Shown: positions 18,671 through 28,980 of the stretch, piece by piece
Layout: every line of letters starts with the position of its first letter
How positions within the stretch are numbered: position 1 is the first letter of the stretch
Assembly: GCF_003032475.1 (NCBI RefSeq)
Contig: NZ_CP028369.1
Location: 9,052,001-9,116,000 of the forward strand
Length of the DNA stretch: 64,000 nucleotides
Reading direction: 5' to 3'
Source of the DNA: Streptomyces sp. P3
Lineage (GTDB): Bacteria > Actinomycetota > Actinomycetes > Streptomycetales > Streptomycetaceae
Notes under the pieces: generated by a model
The model's database searches: none
The model's input: only the letters and a program-made list of their open reading frames with translations
Told to the model about the DNA's origin: nothing
Position numbers and translations under genes: made by a program

Positions 18671-18789
18671 TTCGCCGGGCCGCGGCGTCGATGTCCCGGT
18701 GCGTGGCGGCGCACAGGTGCCGGCCTGAGGCGGCGAGACTGGGACCTCCGTCAGCCACCCCGGTCCTCAGAGGCCGCCCGGCGGACCGC

Positions 18790-20025
18790 TCACCGCACCA
18801 GCTCGGCTGGCTTGGCCGTCTTGCCGAGCAGCCACTCCAGAGGCCCGCGGCGGAACCGGCGGGACCACAGCGTCGCGAACACGGCGACGGCGACGATGAA
18901 GCCGAGCAGTACGTGCAGCGGAGAGCCGGGGAGTTCCTCGATGCCGAGGTAGCGGATGCCGACGATGTGGAAGACGTATGCCGTCAGGGACATCGAGCCG
19001 ACCGCGATGACGGGGCGGGCGAGGCGGTGGAAGCGCGGGAAAGTGTCGACGGCGACCAGGCAGGCGGCGAGGACCGCGATCGCCACACCGGTGTTGGCGA
19101 CGATGGAGAGGGTCGTCTCGCTGTGCGGGGAGGCCACCAGGAGGGCGGCCGGGGTGTCGCCGCCCGGGTACCCCCAGGTGTCGGACCACCAGGCGGACGC
19201 GGCCGAGCCCCCCTCGCCCCAGCCGGAGGAGCCGATCGCCTTGAGTGCACCGGGGACCAGGTGCAGGGCCAGCCAGGAGCCGCCGTAGCCGAGCACGGCG
19301 AGACAGACGCCAGTGATCGCCAGACGCCTGCGGACGACGGTGGAGACCAGGTCGAGGCGGGCCACCGCCATACCGGCGATGACGAAGGGGATCCAGGTCA
19401 GGGCCGGATAGTTGCCGGTGAAGAGCAGCGAGACGAGGCCGTCGCCGTTCGCGGGCCAGGCCCAGATGCCGCCCGGCCCTCCGTCCGCGGAGTTCAGGGC
19501 GCCCTGAACGACGTACAGCATCTGTGGCAGGACCAGCGCGCCGGCCGCGGCGATGGCTGCCAGCGGTACGGCGCTCAGCCGGTACAGGGGCAGGACCAGC
19601 AGGAAGTACAGGCCGTAGAAGGCGAGGATCACCTCGACCGGGGTGCCGGTCATGGTCAGTGCGGTGCCCAGCGCCAGCAGCACCAGCGCGCGGATCACCA
19701 CCTTGGCGACGGCCTGCCGGCCCGCCCGGCCCGTCTTCGGCATACGGCGGCCGGTGATCAGCATGATCGAGAAGCCGGCCAGGAAGGCGAAGAGCGCGGA
19801 GGCACGGCCGTGCGCGAGCTCCATGAGGTGGCCGCTGACGCCGCCCTCGGATGGATCGGGGCCGACGTGGGCGGCGTACATGCCGAAGACCGCCAGCCCT
19901 CGGGCGAGGTCCACACCGATCAGGCGGCCGACCGGGACTCGTCCGCTCCCTGAGCTCTCGGGCTGTTCGCCGGCAAGGGCGGTGGTCGGCGTCGCGAGCG
20001 CCGTGTCGTCTGCGTTCGGGGTCAT
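18790..20025 (-). CDS. DUF418-like multi-pass membrane protein
   Basis: Membrane protein of 411 residues with about ten hydrophobic helices. Family cues are GVDLARGLAVFGMYAAHVG near the start, the conserved HGRASALFAFLAGFSIML, and the C-terminal RRGPLEWLL typical of DUF418 proteins, which are related to heparan-alpha-glucosaminide acetyltransferase-type transporters of acyl groups. The start at 20025 is preceded by GGAGAG and removes a long Arg-rich extension. It is divergent from the two-component system, so it may be a target of it (inference). Confidence 0.85.
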   Translation of the reverse strand: MTPNADDTALATPTTALAGEQPESSGSGRVPVGRLIGVDLARGLAVFGMYAAHVGPDPSEGGVSGHLMELAHGRASALFAFLAGFSIMLITGRRMPKTGRAGRQAVAKVVIRALVLLALGTALTMTGTPVEVILAFYGLYFLLVLPLYRLSAVPLAAIAAAGALVLPQMLYVVQGALNSADGGPGGIWAWPANGDGLVSLLFTGNYPALTWIPFVIAGMAVARLDLVSTVVRRRLAITGVCLAVLGYGGSWLALHLVPGALKAIGSSGWGEGGSAASAWWSDTWGYPGGDTPAALLVASPHSETTLSIVANTGVAIAVLAACLVAVDTFPRFHRLARPVIAVGSMSLTAYVFHIVGIRYLGIEELPGSPLHVLLGFIVAVAVFATLWSRRFRRGPLEWLLGKTAKPAELVR

Positions 20026-20234
20026 CTCTCCAGGCTGGAGAGCAGCCGGGATCCGGAGTATCCGGCGATGGTCCGGCCCGCCCCCGCCGTCCGGCTGGAA
20101 CCCTCCCCCCAGGTGGCGGGAGCGCCGAGCCGAGCGGTCACAAGAGGCGTTTGCCGTTCTACGGTCTCCACAGTGACGATCGACATCGACGTGCGCCGCG
20201 GGCGTGCGCACCAGGGCAGCGAGGCGGAGCACAC

Positions 20235-20912
20235 GTGATCCGGGTAGTGGTGGTGGACGACGAGGCCCTGGTGCGGTCCGGCTTCAAGCTCATCCTCAGT
20301 GTGGCCGACGACATCGAGGTCGTCGCGACCGCGGCGGGTGCGGAGGCGGTCGACGCCGTACGGCGGGAGCGTCCGGACCTCGTCCTGCTGGACATCCGGA
20401 TGCCGGACGTCGACGGACTGACCGTGCTGCGGCAGTTGCGCGCGCTGCCGCAGCCGCCGGTGGTCGCGATGCTGACAACGTTCGACGCCGACGAGTACAT
20501 CCTGACCGCGCTGCGCTCCGGTGCCGCCGGGTTCCTGCTCAAGGACACCGAGCCCGATCAACTCGCCCAGCTGGTACGGACATTGGCGGCGGGCGGGGTC
20601 GTGATGTCGCCGAAGGCGTCCCGTGCCGTGTGGCAGAGCCATCCGGGGGCGGCCACGGTCGACGACGAGGAGGCCGCCCGCGTCGGACGGCTCACCGAGC
20701 GTGAGCGTGCGGTGCTCGTGCTGATCGCGGAGGGGCTGTCCAACGCCGACATCGGCGGCCGTCTCCACCTCAGCGCGGGCACCGTCAAGGACCACGTCAG
20801 CGCGATCCTCACCAAACTGCGCGTCACCAGCCGGGTGCAGGCCGCCCTGCTCGCCCAGCGGGCCGGGCTGCTCGACGAAGGCCGGCAGCGGCGGACGGAG
20901 CCAGGGCGGTGA
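20235..20912 (+). CDS. NarL/LuxR-family response regulator
   Basis: DNA-binding response regulator of 225 residues. The receiver (1-120) has the acidic pair VVVDDE, phospho-acceptor Asp in LVLLDIRMPD and the Lys of FLLKDTE. A LuxR-type HTH (about 155-215) includes LTERERAVLVLIAEGLSNADI and VKDHVSAILTKL. GTG 20235 with GGCGGAG upstream is the start. The stop overlaps the start of the kinase gene (GTGA), so both are translated together. Confidence 0.93.
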   Translation: MIRVVVVDDEALVRSGFKLILSVADDIEVVATAAGAEAVDAVRRERPDLVLLDIRMPDVDGLTVLRQLRALPQPPVVAMLTTFDADEYILTALRSGAAGFLLKDTEPDQLAQLVRTLAAGGVVMSPKASRAVWQSHPGAATVDDEEAARVGRLTERERAVLVLIAEGLSNADIGGRLHLSAGTVKDHVSAILTKLRVTSRVQAALLAQRAGLLDEGRQRRTEPGR

Positions 20913-22030
20913 CCGCGCCGCCAGCGTGGTGGGCGCGCATCCCGGATCCGGTCGTCGACGCAGCGGTCGTCGCGATCGCGGCCGCGGACGTCCGGCTCAA
21001 CCTTTGGGACGACTCCCCCTTCGCTGTGGCGGTGGCCGCAGCGGGCTGTGCCGCGCTGGCATTGCGCCGGCGCTTCCCGCTCGCCGTGTTCGTCTGCACC
21101 CTCCCGGCGACCCTGATGCAGGACATGGTGTTCGCGCCGTTCGCGGCCCTGTTCACGCTGGCCGAACGCTCCCGCAACCGCCGGCTGCTCACCGTGGGCG
21201 CGCTGCTGTTCGCCCTCGCCTCCGCAGCGCCCTGGCCACTGGACGACCTCTCCTCACGCGACCGCACCTGGACCCTGGTCAACTTCTTCTACATGCTCGC
21301 CGCCGCCGCCCCCGTCCTGCTGGGTCAACTCCTGCAGGCACGCCGGGACCTGGGTCGTCGTCTCGTGGAGATCGAGGAGGCCCGCGAACACGAACGGCTG
21401 CTGCACTCCCAGGCCGTCCTGGCCCGCGAACGCGCCCAGCTCGCCCGCGAGATGCACGACGTCGTCTCCCACCAGGTCAGCCTGATCGCTGTCCAGGCCG
21501 GCGCCCTCCAAGTCGCCGCCAGGGAGCCGGACTTCAAGGAGGGAGTCCGTACCATCCGCTCCCTCAGCGTCGACACCCTCGACGAACTGCGCCACATGGT
21601 CACGCTGCTGCGTGCCGCTGGCGGCCGCGCCACCGAACTCACCCCGCAGCCCACCCTCGCCGATCTCCACCGGCTCGTCACCACCAGCGGCATCGACGCC
21701 GACCTGACCGGCGAACTCCCCCCGGACATCAGCACCCGCGCCCAGCGCGCCGTCTACCGCACCGTGCAGGAAGCCCTCACCAACGTCCGCAAACACGCCC
21801 CCGGTGCCCCCGCCACCGTCCGCCTCTGGTGCGCCGACGACGGCACCGCCTTCGGCGTCACCGTCACCAACACCCGCCCCACCCGCCCCTCCCTCCCTCT
21901 GCCCGGCTCCCACCAGGGCCTCATCGGCCTCGCCGAACGCGCCGAACTCCTCGACGGCACCCTCGAATCGGGCCCCACCGCCCACGGCGGCTACGAGGTG
22001 CGCCTCAGCATCCCGAACCACCCGGACTGA
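20909..22030 (+). CDS. HisKA_3-type sensor histidine kinase
   Basis: Membrane histidine kinase of 373 residues, partner of the response regulator upstream. The N-terminal 150 residues hold about four hydrophobic segments. The phospho-acceptor His lies in LAREMHDVVSHQVSLIAVQA, and the ATPase domain has TVQEALTNVRKHA and GLIGLAERAELL. The N box is clear, but the G box is less canonical, as in many actinobacterial NarX-like kinases. The signal is unknown. Confidence 0.92.
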   Translation: MTAPPAWWARIPDPVVDAAVVAIAAADVRLNLWDDSPFAVAVAAAGCAALALRRRFPLAVFVCTLPATLMQDMVFAPFAALFTLAERSRNRRLLTVGALLFALASAAPWPLDDLSSRDRTWTLVNFFYMLAAAAPVLLGQLLQARRDLGRRLVEIEEAREHERLLHSQAVLARERAQLAREMHDVVSHQVSLIAVQAGALQVAAREPDFKEGVRTIRSLSVDTLDELRHMVTLLRAAGGRATELTPQPTLADLHRLVTTSGIDADLTGELPPDISTRAQRAVYRTVQEALTNVRKHAPGAPATVRLWCADDGTAFGVTVTNTRPTRPSLPLPGSHQGLIGLAERAELLDGTLESGPTAHGGYEVRLSIPNHPD

Positions 22031-22154
22031 CAGCCGGGGCCGGACGTCGCCCCGGAACAGCCCGCGTCCGCTCTCGTCGGTGGAGCAGCCCGAGCAGTCG
22101 GCTGCCGGGCTTCGGTATGACGGGCCTTTCGGAGACCCCGCAGGGCTTCGACGT

Positions 22155-22285
22155 CGAGAGTGTGTATGTCCGGACGCCGGCGTAGACGGCGAACAGGTCG
22201 CTGAGGGCGACGGCCGCGAGCAGCGCCGACAGACCGGCCAGGAGGCCGCGCGGCGACCGCGGTACCGGTTGGGCAGCGCGGACCG
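22155..22285 (-). pseudogene. membrane-protein fragment (DUF4328-like?)
   Basis: One minus frame encodes a hydrophobic helix LLAGLSALLAAVALSDLFAV followed by YAGVRTYTL, resembling the first helix of DUF4328-type membrane proteins, then degenerates. Support is weak. Confidence 0.3.
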
Positions 22286-22307
22286 CGGACGGAGATCGCT
22301 GGATGCT

Positions 22308-22654
22308 CGTGGGACCAGTCCCTCGATCCCGTCGGTGACCTGGACGAAGACGCCGAACGGGACCAGCTTGGCGACCTGTCCGTGCAGTTTCTGCCCCACC
22401 GCTGTGCGGTCGGCGAATGCTTGGAACGGGTCCGGCTGCGTTGCCCGCAAGGACAGTCTGGCCTCCAGGTTCCATGTGTCGAACTGAAGGAATTCGGCTG
22501 AGACGCGCTGCCCGACCTGCACAACGTCGAAGGCGGCTTCGATGCGAGGCCAGGACAGTTCGGGGATCGTGATGAACCCGGAAAGTATCTCGCCGCAGTG
22601 CAGTGATTCCAGGAACGCCCAGAGTTCTGGGTTCTCGGACGGTCCGCCCATCAT
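22308..22654 (-). pseudogene. S1-domain RNA-binding protein, truncated
   Basis: The frame from 22654 reads like actinobacterial S1-domain proteins: FITIPELSW, DVVQVGQRVSAEFLQFDTW, LSLRATQPDPFQAF, KLVPFGVFVQVTDGIEGLVP. About 25 residues of the first S1 repeat seem to be missing before FITIPEL, and the homology ends at about 22310 in the middle of the second repeat. It is therefore a doubly deleted remnant. Confidence 0.65.
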
Positions 22655-22999
22655 GCTCCCAGCCTTTCACAAGGAGCTGCGCGCCCGACGGAAAGTGAGG
22701 AGGTCACGCTGCAGCCTTGAGGACGTCCGCCAGTGGGCGCCTCTATGCGGTGATGCGGACGACGACGCACCTCCGACCGGCTCGGGTGAGTCGGCGGTGG
22801 CGGCAGCGCCGCGACCGAGACCAGAGCACCGGCCGGGAGACGGTGAAGAAGAGGCGGCGCCGGTCGGCACGCTTCCGTTTGGGGATCACTTGAAACGACG
22901 GGAGGGTGGGCGGGCGGTTCCTGCCTCGGAGGTCTTGCAGATCCCCGCACGGTCGGGTGGAGCTGGCCGACTTGCCCGGGAGATGATCGCGTGGGCCCC

Positions 23000-23414
23000 G
23001 TGGCGTTCGCGTTGATGGCTACCCGGGCCGTTCCCTGGCCAGGCATGACCACCGCGTCGACCAGCCGCGCCCCGTCCAGGCGCTGGTCGGTGAGCTGCCG
23101 CAGCCGGTCGGTCACTGACTTGACCGCCTCCAGGCTGGCGTGGAAGGGGTTCTTGGCCAGGATCTCCAGGGTGCAGTAGCGCAGCACCTCTGGATGCGTG
23201 GAGCGGCGGCGCAGCTCGGCCCGCAGGGAACTGGCGTGCCGTGCGGCCTCGCTCAACGTGGCAGCCGTCGGCCCCCTGGCAACCTGACCCTGGTCGTTCA
23301 CCCGCAGCCCGACATGGACGAGGACCTCGTTGAGGTCGTCTGCCGGCGCGAGAACGTGTGCGGCTGCTGAACGTAGCGCACCGGGGCCATCACCACGTTG
23401 ATGAACGCGATCAC
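23000..23414 (-). pseudogene. TIGR02391/Ymh-like protein, frameshifted and truncated
   Basis: GTG 23414 overlaps the stop of the upstream frame (GTGA). It starts VIAFINVVMAPVRYVQQPHT, then a one-base shift near 23350 moves the reading to DDLNEVLVHVGLRVNDQ, HPEVLRYCTLEILAKN and FHASLEAVKSVTDRLRQL, the conserved core of TIGR02391 proteins. Similarity stops near 23000. Function of the family is unknown; it is often linked to mobile or defence regions. Confidence 0.6.
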
Positions 23415-23941
23415 GCCCGTGTCACGGCGGCGTGCAGTTCGCGTACGCCGCTGGTGCGCGGGTGCCGCTCGGTGAGCTCGGTGACGATGCGGCGGATCGC
23501 GGGCCGGTCGCGGACTTCGCCGGGGCTGGCGCGGTAGGCGTCCAGCAGCGAGTGGGCGGTCTGTTCGGGCCGTTGCCGGGCCCACCATGCGCGTGCCATG
23601 TCGGTGCCCAGGCGGGCTTTGCGCTCGGCTGTCGGGAACTGCTCGGGCCGCAGGTTCTTTCCGGCCTCGAGTGCGGCGCCGGCGTCGCCGAGTGCCCAGT
23701 GCACGCTGACCGCGTACAGGTCGACGGCGGCCGGGCTGATCGCGAACAGCCGGCCAGGTGGAGCGGCCTGGGGCAGTCGGCGGGCGGCGCGGCAGGCCTC
23801 CTCCACCATCGCCAGGGCCTCGGTGCGCTGCCTGGCCCGGGCAGCGGTGTAGGCCAGGGTACACAGCATCTGTGCGTAGGCGGCGGCGGTGGCGTCGGTG
23901 CGTAGCCCGCTTGTCTCGAGGCCGTCGGTCACCGAGGACAT
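23411..23941 (-). pseudogene. C-terminal part of an XRE/TPR-type regulator
   Basis: A 176-residue frame made of TPR-like helices (AYAQMLCTLAYTAARARQRT, AVSVHWALGDAGAALEAGKN, AYRASPGEVRDRPAIRRIV, ERHPRTSGVRELHAAVTRA) matches the tail of Streptomyces HTH-TPR regulators. The N-terminal HTH half is absent upstream, so the gene is a remnant, although this piece is open and overlaps the following frame as in an operon. Confidence 0.55.
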
Positions 23942-24067
23942 CAGGCGTTGAGCGGCGCTGCGTCTGGGACACTGGCACGCTAACGCCCTCGTCGCTCACA
24001 CCCTCGCCGAGGATGCCGGCAAGGAGTGGGGCCGCGGCGGTCGACCAACGGACGTGACCGACAGCCC

Positions 24068-24697
24068 TCATCCGATCCCGGACGGGCCGCAGGTCGAAGC
24101 CGTGTGGAGCGGCACGGCCAAGGCCACCACGTTGGCGGCGGCGACCGTGGCGAGCCACACGGCGTACAGCGCCACGGGCCCCGCCCGGCGACGTGATAGC
24201 ACCCACGCGATCCACGCAGCCGACGATCCGGCGGCCAGCGCCGCCACCAGGCACAGCGGTACGACATTTCCCGCGAGTGGATGCGTAGGGAGATTCGCTG
24301 TGCAGTAGTCGCTGTCATTCGACAGCGAGGCAAGCAGCACCGTGAACGGGGCCATGAGCGCAGACACCGCCCAGGCCACCGCGACCAGGAGCGCATACCC
24401 CACATTGCGCCAGCCCCGCAGAGCGCCGACCAGCGTGGCGCACATCAGCAAAAGCGGCACCGGCATGAATACCGCTGCCCCGCCCACGCCGTGGACGACC
24501 TGTGGGTCGTCGGCCCAGTAGAAGAGGCTGAACGAGGTGCACACCGAGGTGACGACCACCAGTACGGCCAGCGCGTGTGCGGGGACGCGGGCCCGGGAAG
24601 CGTCAGGGAAGGCAGCGGGCCAGAGGATGTACCGGAGCCGGCCGACCGGACCTGGACGGCCGCCCGCCCCCCAGCGCTCTGAGCGCATCAGCCGCAC
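24068..24697 (-). CDS. hypothetical membrane protein
   Basis: 209 residues with four to five hydrophobic segments (about 42-62, 74-95, 100-122, 143-165 and 178-196). I recognise no family. Met4 (24688) is an alternative start. The codon pattern suits a real gene of the host, but no partner gene supports a role. Confidence 0.55.
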   Translation of the reverse strand: MRLMRSERWGAGGRPGPVGRLRYILWPAAFPDASRARVPAHALAVLVVVTSVCTSFSLFYWADDPQVVHGVGGAAVFMPVPLLLMCATLVGALRGWRNVGYALLVAVAWAVSALMAPFTVLLASLSNDSDYCTANLPTHPLAGNVVPLCLVAALAAGSSAAWIAWVLSRRRAGPVALYAVWLATVAAANVVALAVPLHTASTCGPSGIG

Positions 24698-25552
24698 AGA
24701 CCCTCCCCCTCCGTCTCCGTACGCTGCCGGACTCCTGTAGGCACGTGCACCGCAAGGGCCCCATCACGCACGAACCTGACATGTCGTGCACCCGCAGCGC
24801 ATACGTGAAACCACTTAACTTGACCTCCGAGAACTCCAGGCCGAACGCCGGGTCGGTGGATGGGTGTGGTGCGCCCCGGGGCAGGGGACGGACGAGGGAT
24901 AGACAGGAGACAGGCAAGGGACGAGCTGGAGCGGACCGGATCAGACGTCGGCCAGTAGGAGCGCCGGGCGTTCCATGCAGGCGGCCACGAAACGCAGGAA
25001 GCCACCCGCCGTCCACGTGAGAGATGGGTGGATCTGCGCTGTCGGGGGCTTATCGCTTGAGGTGTGACGCTGTCTCAGTTTTGTGAGTTCTGATCCGCTG
25101 GCTGGCGGTGGATGGGTCGTGACCGGGGGATGGATGGAGGAACTCAGCCGGCGCCGGAGCCCGGCGCTCTGCCGCCGGAATCGGTTCGGGCGTTGCGGGG
25201 GCCTGCGGTACGTCGGCTCCTGGCGATCGTGGTACCTCCGCCTGGACCTCCGCCCGGCGCGAGGCCCACGGCGCCTCTGTTTCTACTCATGAAGGGCCGA
25301 TGTGCACGGGCCCTGCTCACGACATGTACGGCTCGCGTTAGCGGGCTGTCACATCCGTCGGCGGGGCGAGGCGCTTTCCAATTCTTGAACTTCTCCCGGC
25401 TGTGGCCGTCTTGACTCTCGGGTGCCTCGCCGAGCCACTCCAGGGCCTGGAACAGCGGCACGTCCTGGGCGGCGGCCGGCGCCGGTGCGGTGGCCGCGAG
25501 GGATGGCGGGGCCCGGGATCGGGTGCCCGGCTGGTGCAGCCGCGGCCGGGAC
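24698..25552. other. gene-poor stretch
   Basis: No supported gene. The part near 25060-25110 is AT-richer than the rest and could be the edge of an insertion element, but no matching end was found. Confidence 0.35.
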
Positions 25553-25823
25553 GGCGACGGGCAGCGCGGACGGCGACCAGGCAGCCCGCGTCGCGGGCGA
25601 CCGTCAGGGGCAGGGCTCTGACGGAGGCGGGCTGGTCCACGATCACCAGGACGGTGCCGAACTTGTCCCGGAGCTTGTCGAACACCGCGCGCAGTTTCGG
25701 CTCGCTGTTGGGCAGTTGCTTGTCGAAGACCTTTTTGCCGGCCGGGGTGAGCCCGTGGCCGTGATGGGCTGCCTTGCCGACGTCCAGGCCCAGGAAGATG
25801 TTCACCGCGTCGATGTCGACCAT
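25553..25823 (-). pseudogene. IS110-family transposase N-terminal fragment
   Basis: The frame from ATG 25823 begins MVDIDAVNIFLGLDVGKAAH, with the first catalytic Asp of the DEDD transposases, and continues GLTPAGKKVFDKQLPNSEPK and VLVIVDQPASVRALPLTVAR. Homology ends near 25555; the remaining 300 residues and the C-terminal Ser domain are missing. Confidence 0.75.
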
Positions 25824-26426
25824 CGCGCCCCCACATGCGTCGATGCGTGCTGGCCTCGGCAGCCGGGGCCGTTCGCGCGCATCCACGTTATGCAGACCTG
25901 CCGCCCGCAAGCGGCCGGGCATTGCGCCCGGCCAGGCGGCGGTCCGACCTCTGATCAGCGTCTCCGACGGCACCCCTCGGACCCGGCGACCCTCCAGGTC
26001 ATCCCGTCATCACCGCGTCGACAGGGGGCAACAGCCATACCGGGCCCGGAGGCCGGCGGCCCTCTTGCAGGACAGCGAAGAAGATAACGGGGCAGGCGGC
26101 CGCGCCCCCACTGCCCAGGGTTCCCCCCCCACCCACCACCCGCTGCCGATGGGTCGGAAAAGGACCGTCTCTTGGCTGCGCGCCGGCCGACCGGGCCGCC
26201 CTGGCCCGCTGCGGGTACGGTCTCCGGACGACTTGCGGGAGGCGCTGCTGCGCCGTACCCGGGGTTGTCCGCTGACAACGAGGGCGGTCAGCCGCTGTGA
26301 GGGTCGGGCCGGTACGAGCGCCGGACTTGGACCGGCTGTGCGGGACCCGCTTCCCGTATCGCGGTGATGGGTGTGGGAGAACGCCGGTGAACCGCCGTGT
26401 GTCCGGCCCTGACGGACCGCGCCCGT
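25824..26426. other. gene-free stretch
   Basis: About 600 bp with several open but unconvincing frames and no motif I recognise. Confidence 0.35.
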
Positions 26427-26466
26427 ACACCGTGGACGGTGTGCCAAGTAACCGTGGACGGTGTGC
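26427..26466. promoter_or_regulatory. paired dyad upstream of the small secreted protein
   Basis: Sequence ACCGTGGACGGTGTGC occurs twice, at 26429 and 26451 (22-bp period). The first copy sits in the perfect 16-bp palindrome ACACCGT-GG-ACGGTGT. The spacing of two helical turns suggests a regulator site about 130 bp before the start at 26598. Confidence 0.5.
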
Positions 26467-26597
26467 AAATGACAGGGGAGGGAGCGCCGTACATCCTTGT
26501 CATCGCCGCAGAGATGTCTGGGACTTGCACAGGGCAGGCCCCTCACTTCAAGACCGATGCGGGCAGCTCAGCCAACCCGTCAGTAGAGAGGGAACCC

Positions 26598-27023
26598 ATG
26601 CGGATTTCTCGTTTCATGAAGAGCACACTAACGGCGGCGATAGCGACTGCGGGGTTGGTGGTGTTTGATGCATCTCCGGCCCTTGCAAGTCAAGATGTTA
26701 CTGTCCATGTTCCGCGGTGCGGATTCGAGTTCTGTCCCTCTGCAGGGTACGGGTGGTTCCATGCCGACCCGAGCGGGGGTCTTCCCGGTGATGCGCTGAA
26801 AGCCTGCGACCTGTATGCCGATGGCCGTGGCATAAAGGCGACGCTGACTAATCGAGACACCGGCAGAGTCATTCGCACCGCCGATACCTCAGGTCACGCT
26901 TCGCCCTATTGTACGGATTGGAAAACCGGTGACCTTCCGGAGCAAACCCGGGTCTGGGTCGACGTGTGCACGACGGGCGCGGAGCCACGCACATGTGCTT
27001 ACGGTTCCGAGGGGTGGAGTTGA
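26598..27023 (+). CDS. small secreted protein of unknown function
   Basis: 141 residues. A clear signal peptide (MRISRFMKSTLTAAIATAG, cleavage after ASPALA) precedes a Cys-containing mature domain of about 110 residues with paired cysteines (CGFEFC, KACDLY, YCTDW, DVCTTG, RTCAYG), suggesting disulfides and an extracellular life. The start at 26598 is preceded by GAGAGGGAA; longer frames upstream add an unlikely leader. It is AT-richer than neighbouring genes. No family recognised. Confidence 0.7.
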   Translation: MRISRFMKSTLTAAIATAGLVVFDASPALASQDVTVHVPRCGFEFCPSAGYGWFHADPSGGLPGDALKACDLYADGRGIKATLTNRDTGRVIRTADTSGHASPYCTDWKTGDLPEQTRVWVDVCTTGAEPRTCAYGSEGWS

Positions 27024-27035
27024 CAGTGAGGTCTC

Positions 27036-27420
27036 TCAGCGTTGCTGCTCCAGATTGAGGACCGCTGCGGCGATTGACGTCATTCGATTCGTGCTTCACC
27101 GCGCCCTGCGGAAGATCCGCCTGGACTTCAGACGGGCAACGCCACGCTCAACCGGGACCCGCGTCGTCGAAAGTGCCCTGTTGACGGTCTGCTGGGCGGG
27201 CGACAGGTCACCTCCCGCAGGTCTTCTGGCCGGTGCGGTCACCCACGCGCCGGAACCGATGTAGGCGCGGTCCACCAGGATCGCCTACACCAGCACGGTC
27301 AGCGATCCCCTGGCCGACCGCGCGCCCGGCCTCCCGGCAGAGCCGGGGACAACCACAGCATCTCGGCCTGCGGATCGGTGACCACCTGCATGTTCACCCC
27401 GTACCGGCGGTGCTTGGCAC
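27036..27420 (-). pseudogene. IS5-family (DDE_Tnp_4 type) transposase remnant
   Basis: Minus frames contain AKHRRYGVNMQVVTDPQAEM, LSPALPGG, later LSPAQQTVNRALSTTRVPVE and RGVARLKSRRIFRRAR, then SMTSIAAAVLNLE-like tail residues: the catalytic core and C-terminus of IS5-type enzymes. Internal stops and shifts break it. It cuts off the 5' end of the recombinase remnant on the other strand. Confidence 0.7.
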
Positions 27421-28885
27421 CTCTTCTACGCGCTCCTCGCGGTCCTCGGCGTCTTCGGCCCCGACGCCCCGGCACGGCTGAAGACGGTGATGCTGCCGGG
27501 GCAGTTGACACCGGCAGCCCCGGTCGACCGGCAGAGCATCACCTGCACCGCGATACGCGACCTCCTGGTCGACTACCTCACCGAGCGCGCGGTGGACGTC
27601 GACTACACCACGCCGGAGGACATGGCCCGCACCCTGGCCGGACTTTTCTGGCGCGACCTGGAGAAACACCACACGGGCATCGACTCGCTGCGGCTGGACG
27701 TCGACATCGTCACCGCCTGGCGGGAGCGCGTCCGCATGGTCCGTAACAGGCCCGGCACCCCCATCCGACCGCAGGTCGACGCGCACACCGTGTTCAGCCG
27801 GGTCCGCATGTTCTGCCAGGATCTCGCCCGCTGGGCCGCCGACGAACCGACGCGCTGCGGCCCGTGGGTGGCACCCTGCCCAGGCCGCGACAACGACACC
27901 GACCACAGCAAGAACCGCGCCCGCCGCAAGGCGGCCATGGACCAGCGCACCCGCACCCTGCTTCCCGCACTCCCGGCCCTGGTCAAAGCCGTCGAGCACC
28001 AGCTCAAGGACGCCCAGACCTGTCTCGCCACCGGGCGGGAGACCCCGGCCGGAGCCCCGTTCACCACTCCGGCGGGCGAGAACCTCCTCCGCCGCGCCGG
28101 GGTGTCCTCCCGCATCTACGCCGACGTCCCCGCCACCGGCCGGCACCGGGACCTGACCGTGGAAGAGGAACGCGCCTTCTGGGCCTGGGCCATCGTCGAA
28201 GTCCTTCGCCACACCGGCATGCGCATCGAGGAAGCACTCGAACTCACCCACCACAGCTTCGTCGCCTACCAGCTGCCCACCACCGGCGAGATCGTGCCCA
28301 TGCTCCAGGTCGCCCCGTCCAAACTCGACCAGGAGCGGCTGCTGCTGGTCTCACCAGAGCTCGGCGAGGTACTCACTGCGATCATTCATCGCGTCCGGCG
28401 CGGGCAGCGGGCCATGCCCTTGGTCTCCGCCTACGACAGTCTGGAACGGCTCTGGAGTGCACCGATGCCCTTCCTCTTCCAGCGCCGCTGCGGCCCGGAG
28501 GACCGGGCCATCCCGCGCAACTACATCTCCACCTGCCTCAACGACGCCCTCGCCGCGGAGCCGGCTGACCGGACCCGGCAACGAGCAGCTGCGATACACG
28601 CCGCACGACTTCCGGAGAATCTTCGTGCCCGATGCCCTCCGCTCCGGCCTGCCCCGCACGTCGCCGCCCGCATCTGTGGCCATCGGATGGTCGACACGAC
28701 TCTCGGCTATGCCGCGATCTATCCCGAGGACGTCATCAACCACCACCGGTCCTTCATCGCCCGCCGCCGGGCGCTGCGACCCGGGAGGAGTACCGCGAGC
28801 CCACCGCGCAGGAATGGCAGGACTTCCTGGCCCACTTCGAGCTGCGGAAGGTCGCCCTCGGCCTCTGCGCACGCGACTCCTTCTG
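27415..28885 (+). pseudogene. tyrosine recombinase/integrase, multiply frameshifted
   Basis: The main frame shows a tyrosine recombinase: catalytic Arg in RHTGMRIEEALEL near 28215, then the reading shifts to a second frame for YTPHDFRRIF (HxxR) near 28600, back to the first for ARICGHRMVDTTLGYAAIYP (catalytic His and Tyr region) near 28665-28730, and to a third for EEYREPTAQEWQDFLAHFEL. The N-terminus is cut by an IS5 relic. At least three shifts make it non-functional; the open frame continuing to 29712 is accidental. Confidence 0.75.
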
Positions 28886-28980
28886 CTCCCGAAAGATGGC
28901 TCGGCCCTAGAATCGCCGACGACTGGGGGATTGACCTGATCGCCGACGCTGCTGCCAGGCGGTCGGGAAAGCGGGGGCTT

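Noticed and set aside
18280-19953. 557-codon plus frame over the DUF418 gene
   Set aside because: Charged low-complexity shadow of a membrane protein gene.
24603-25016. 137-codon minus frame as a gene
   Set aside because: No ribosome site, no recognised domain and a composition like non-coding GC-rich DNA.
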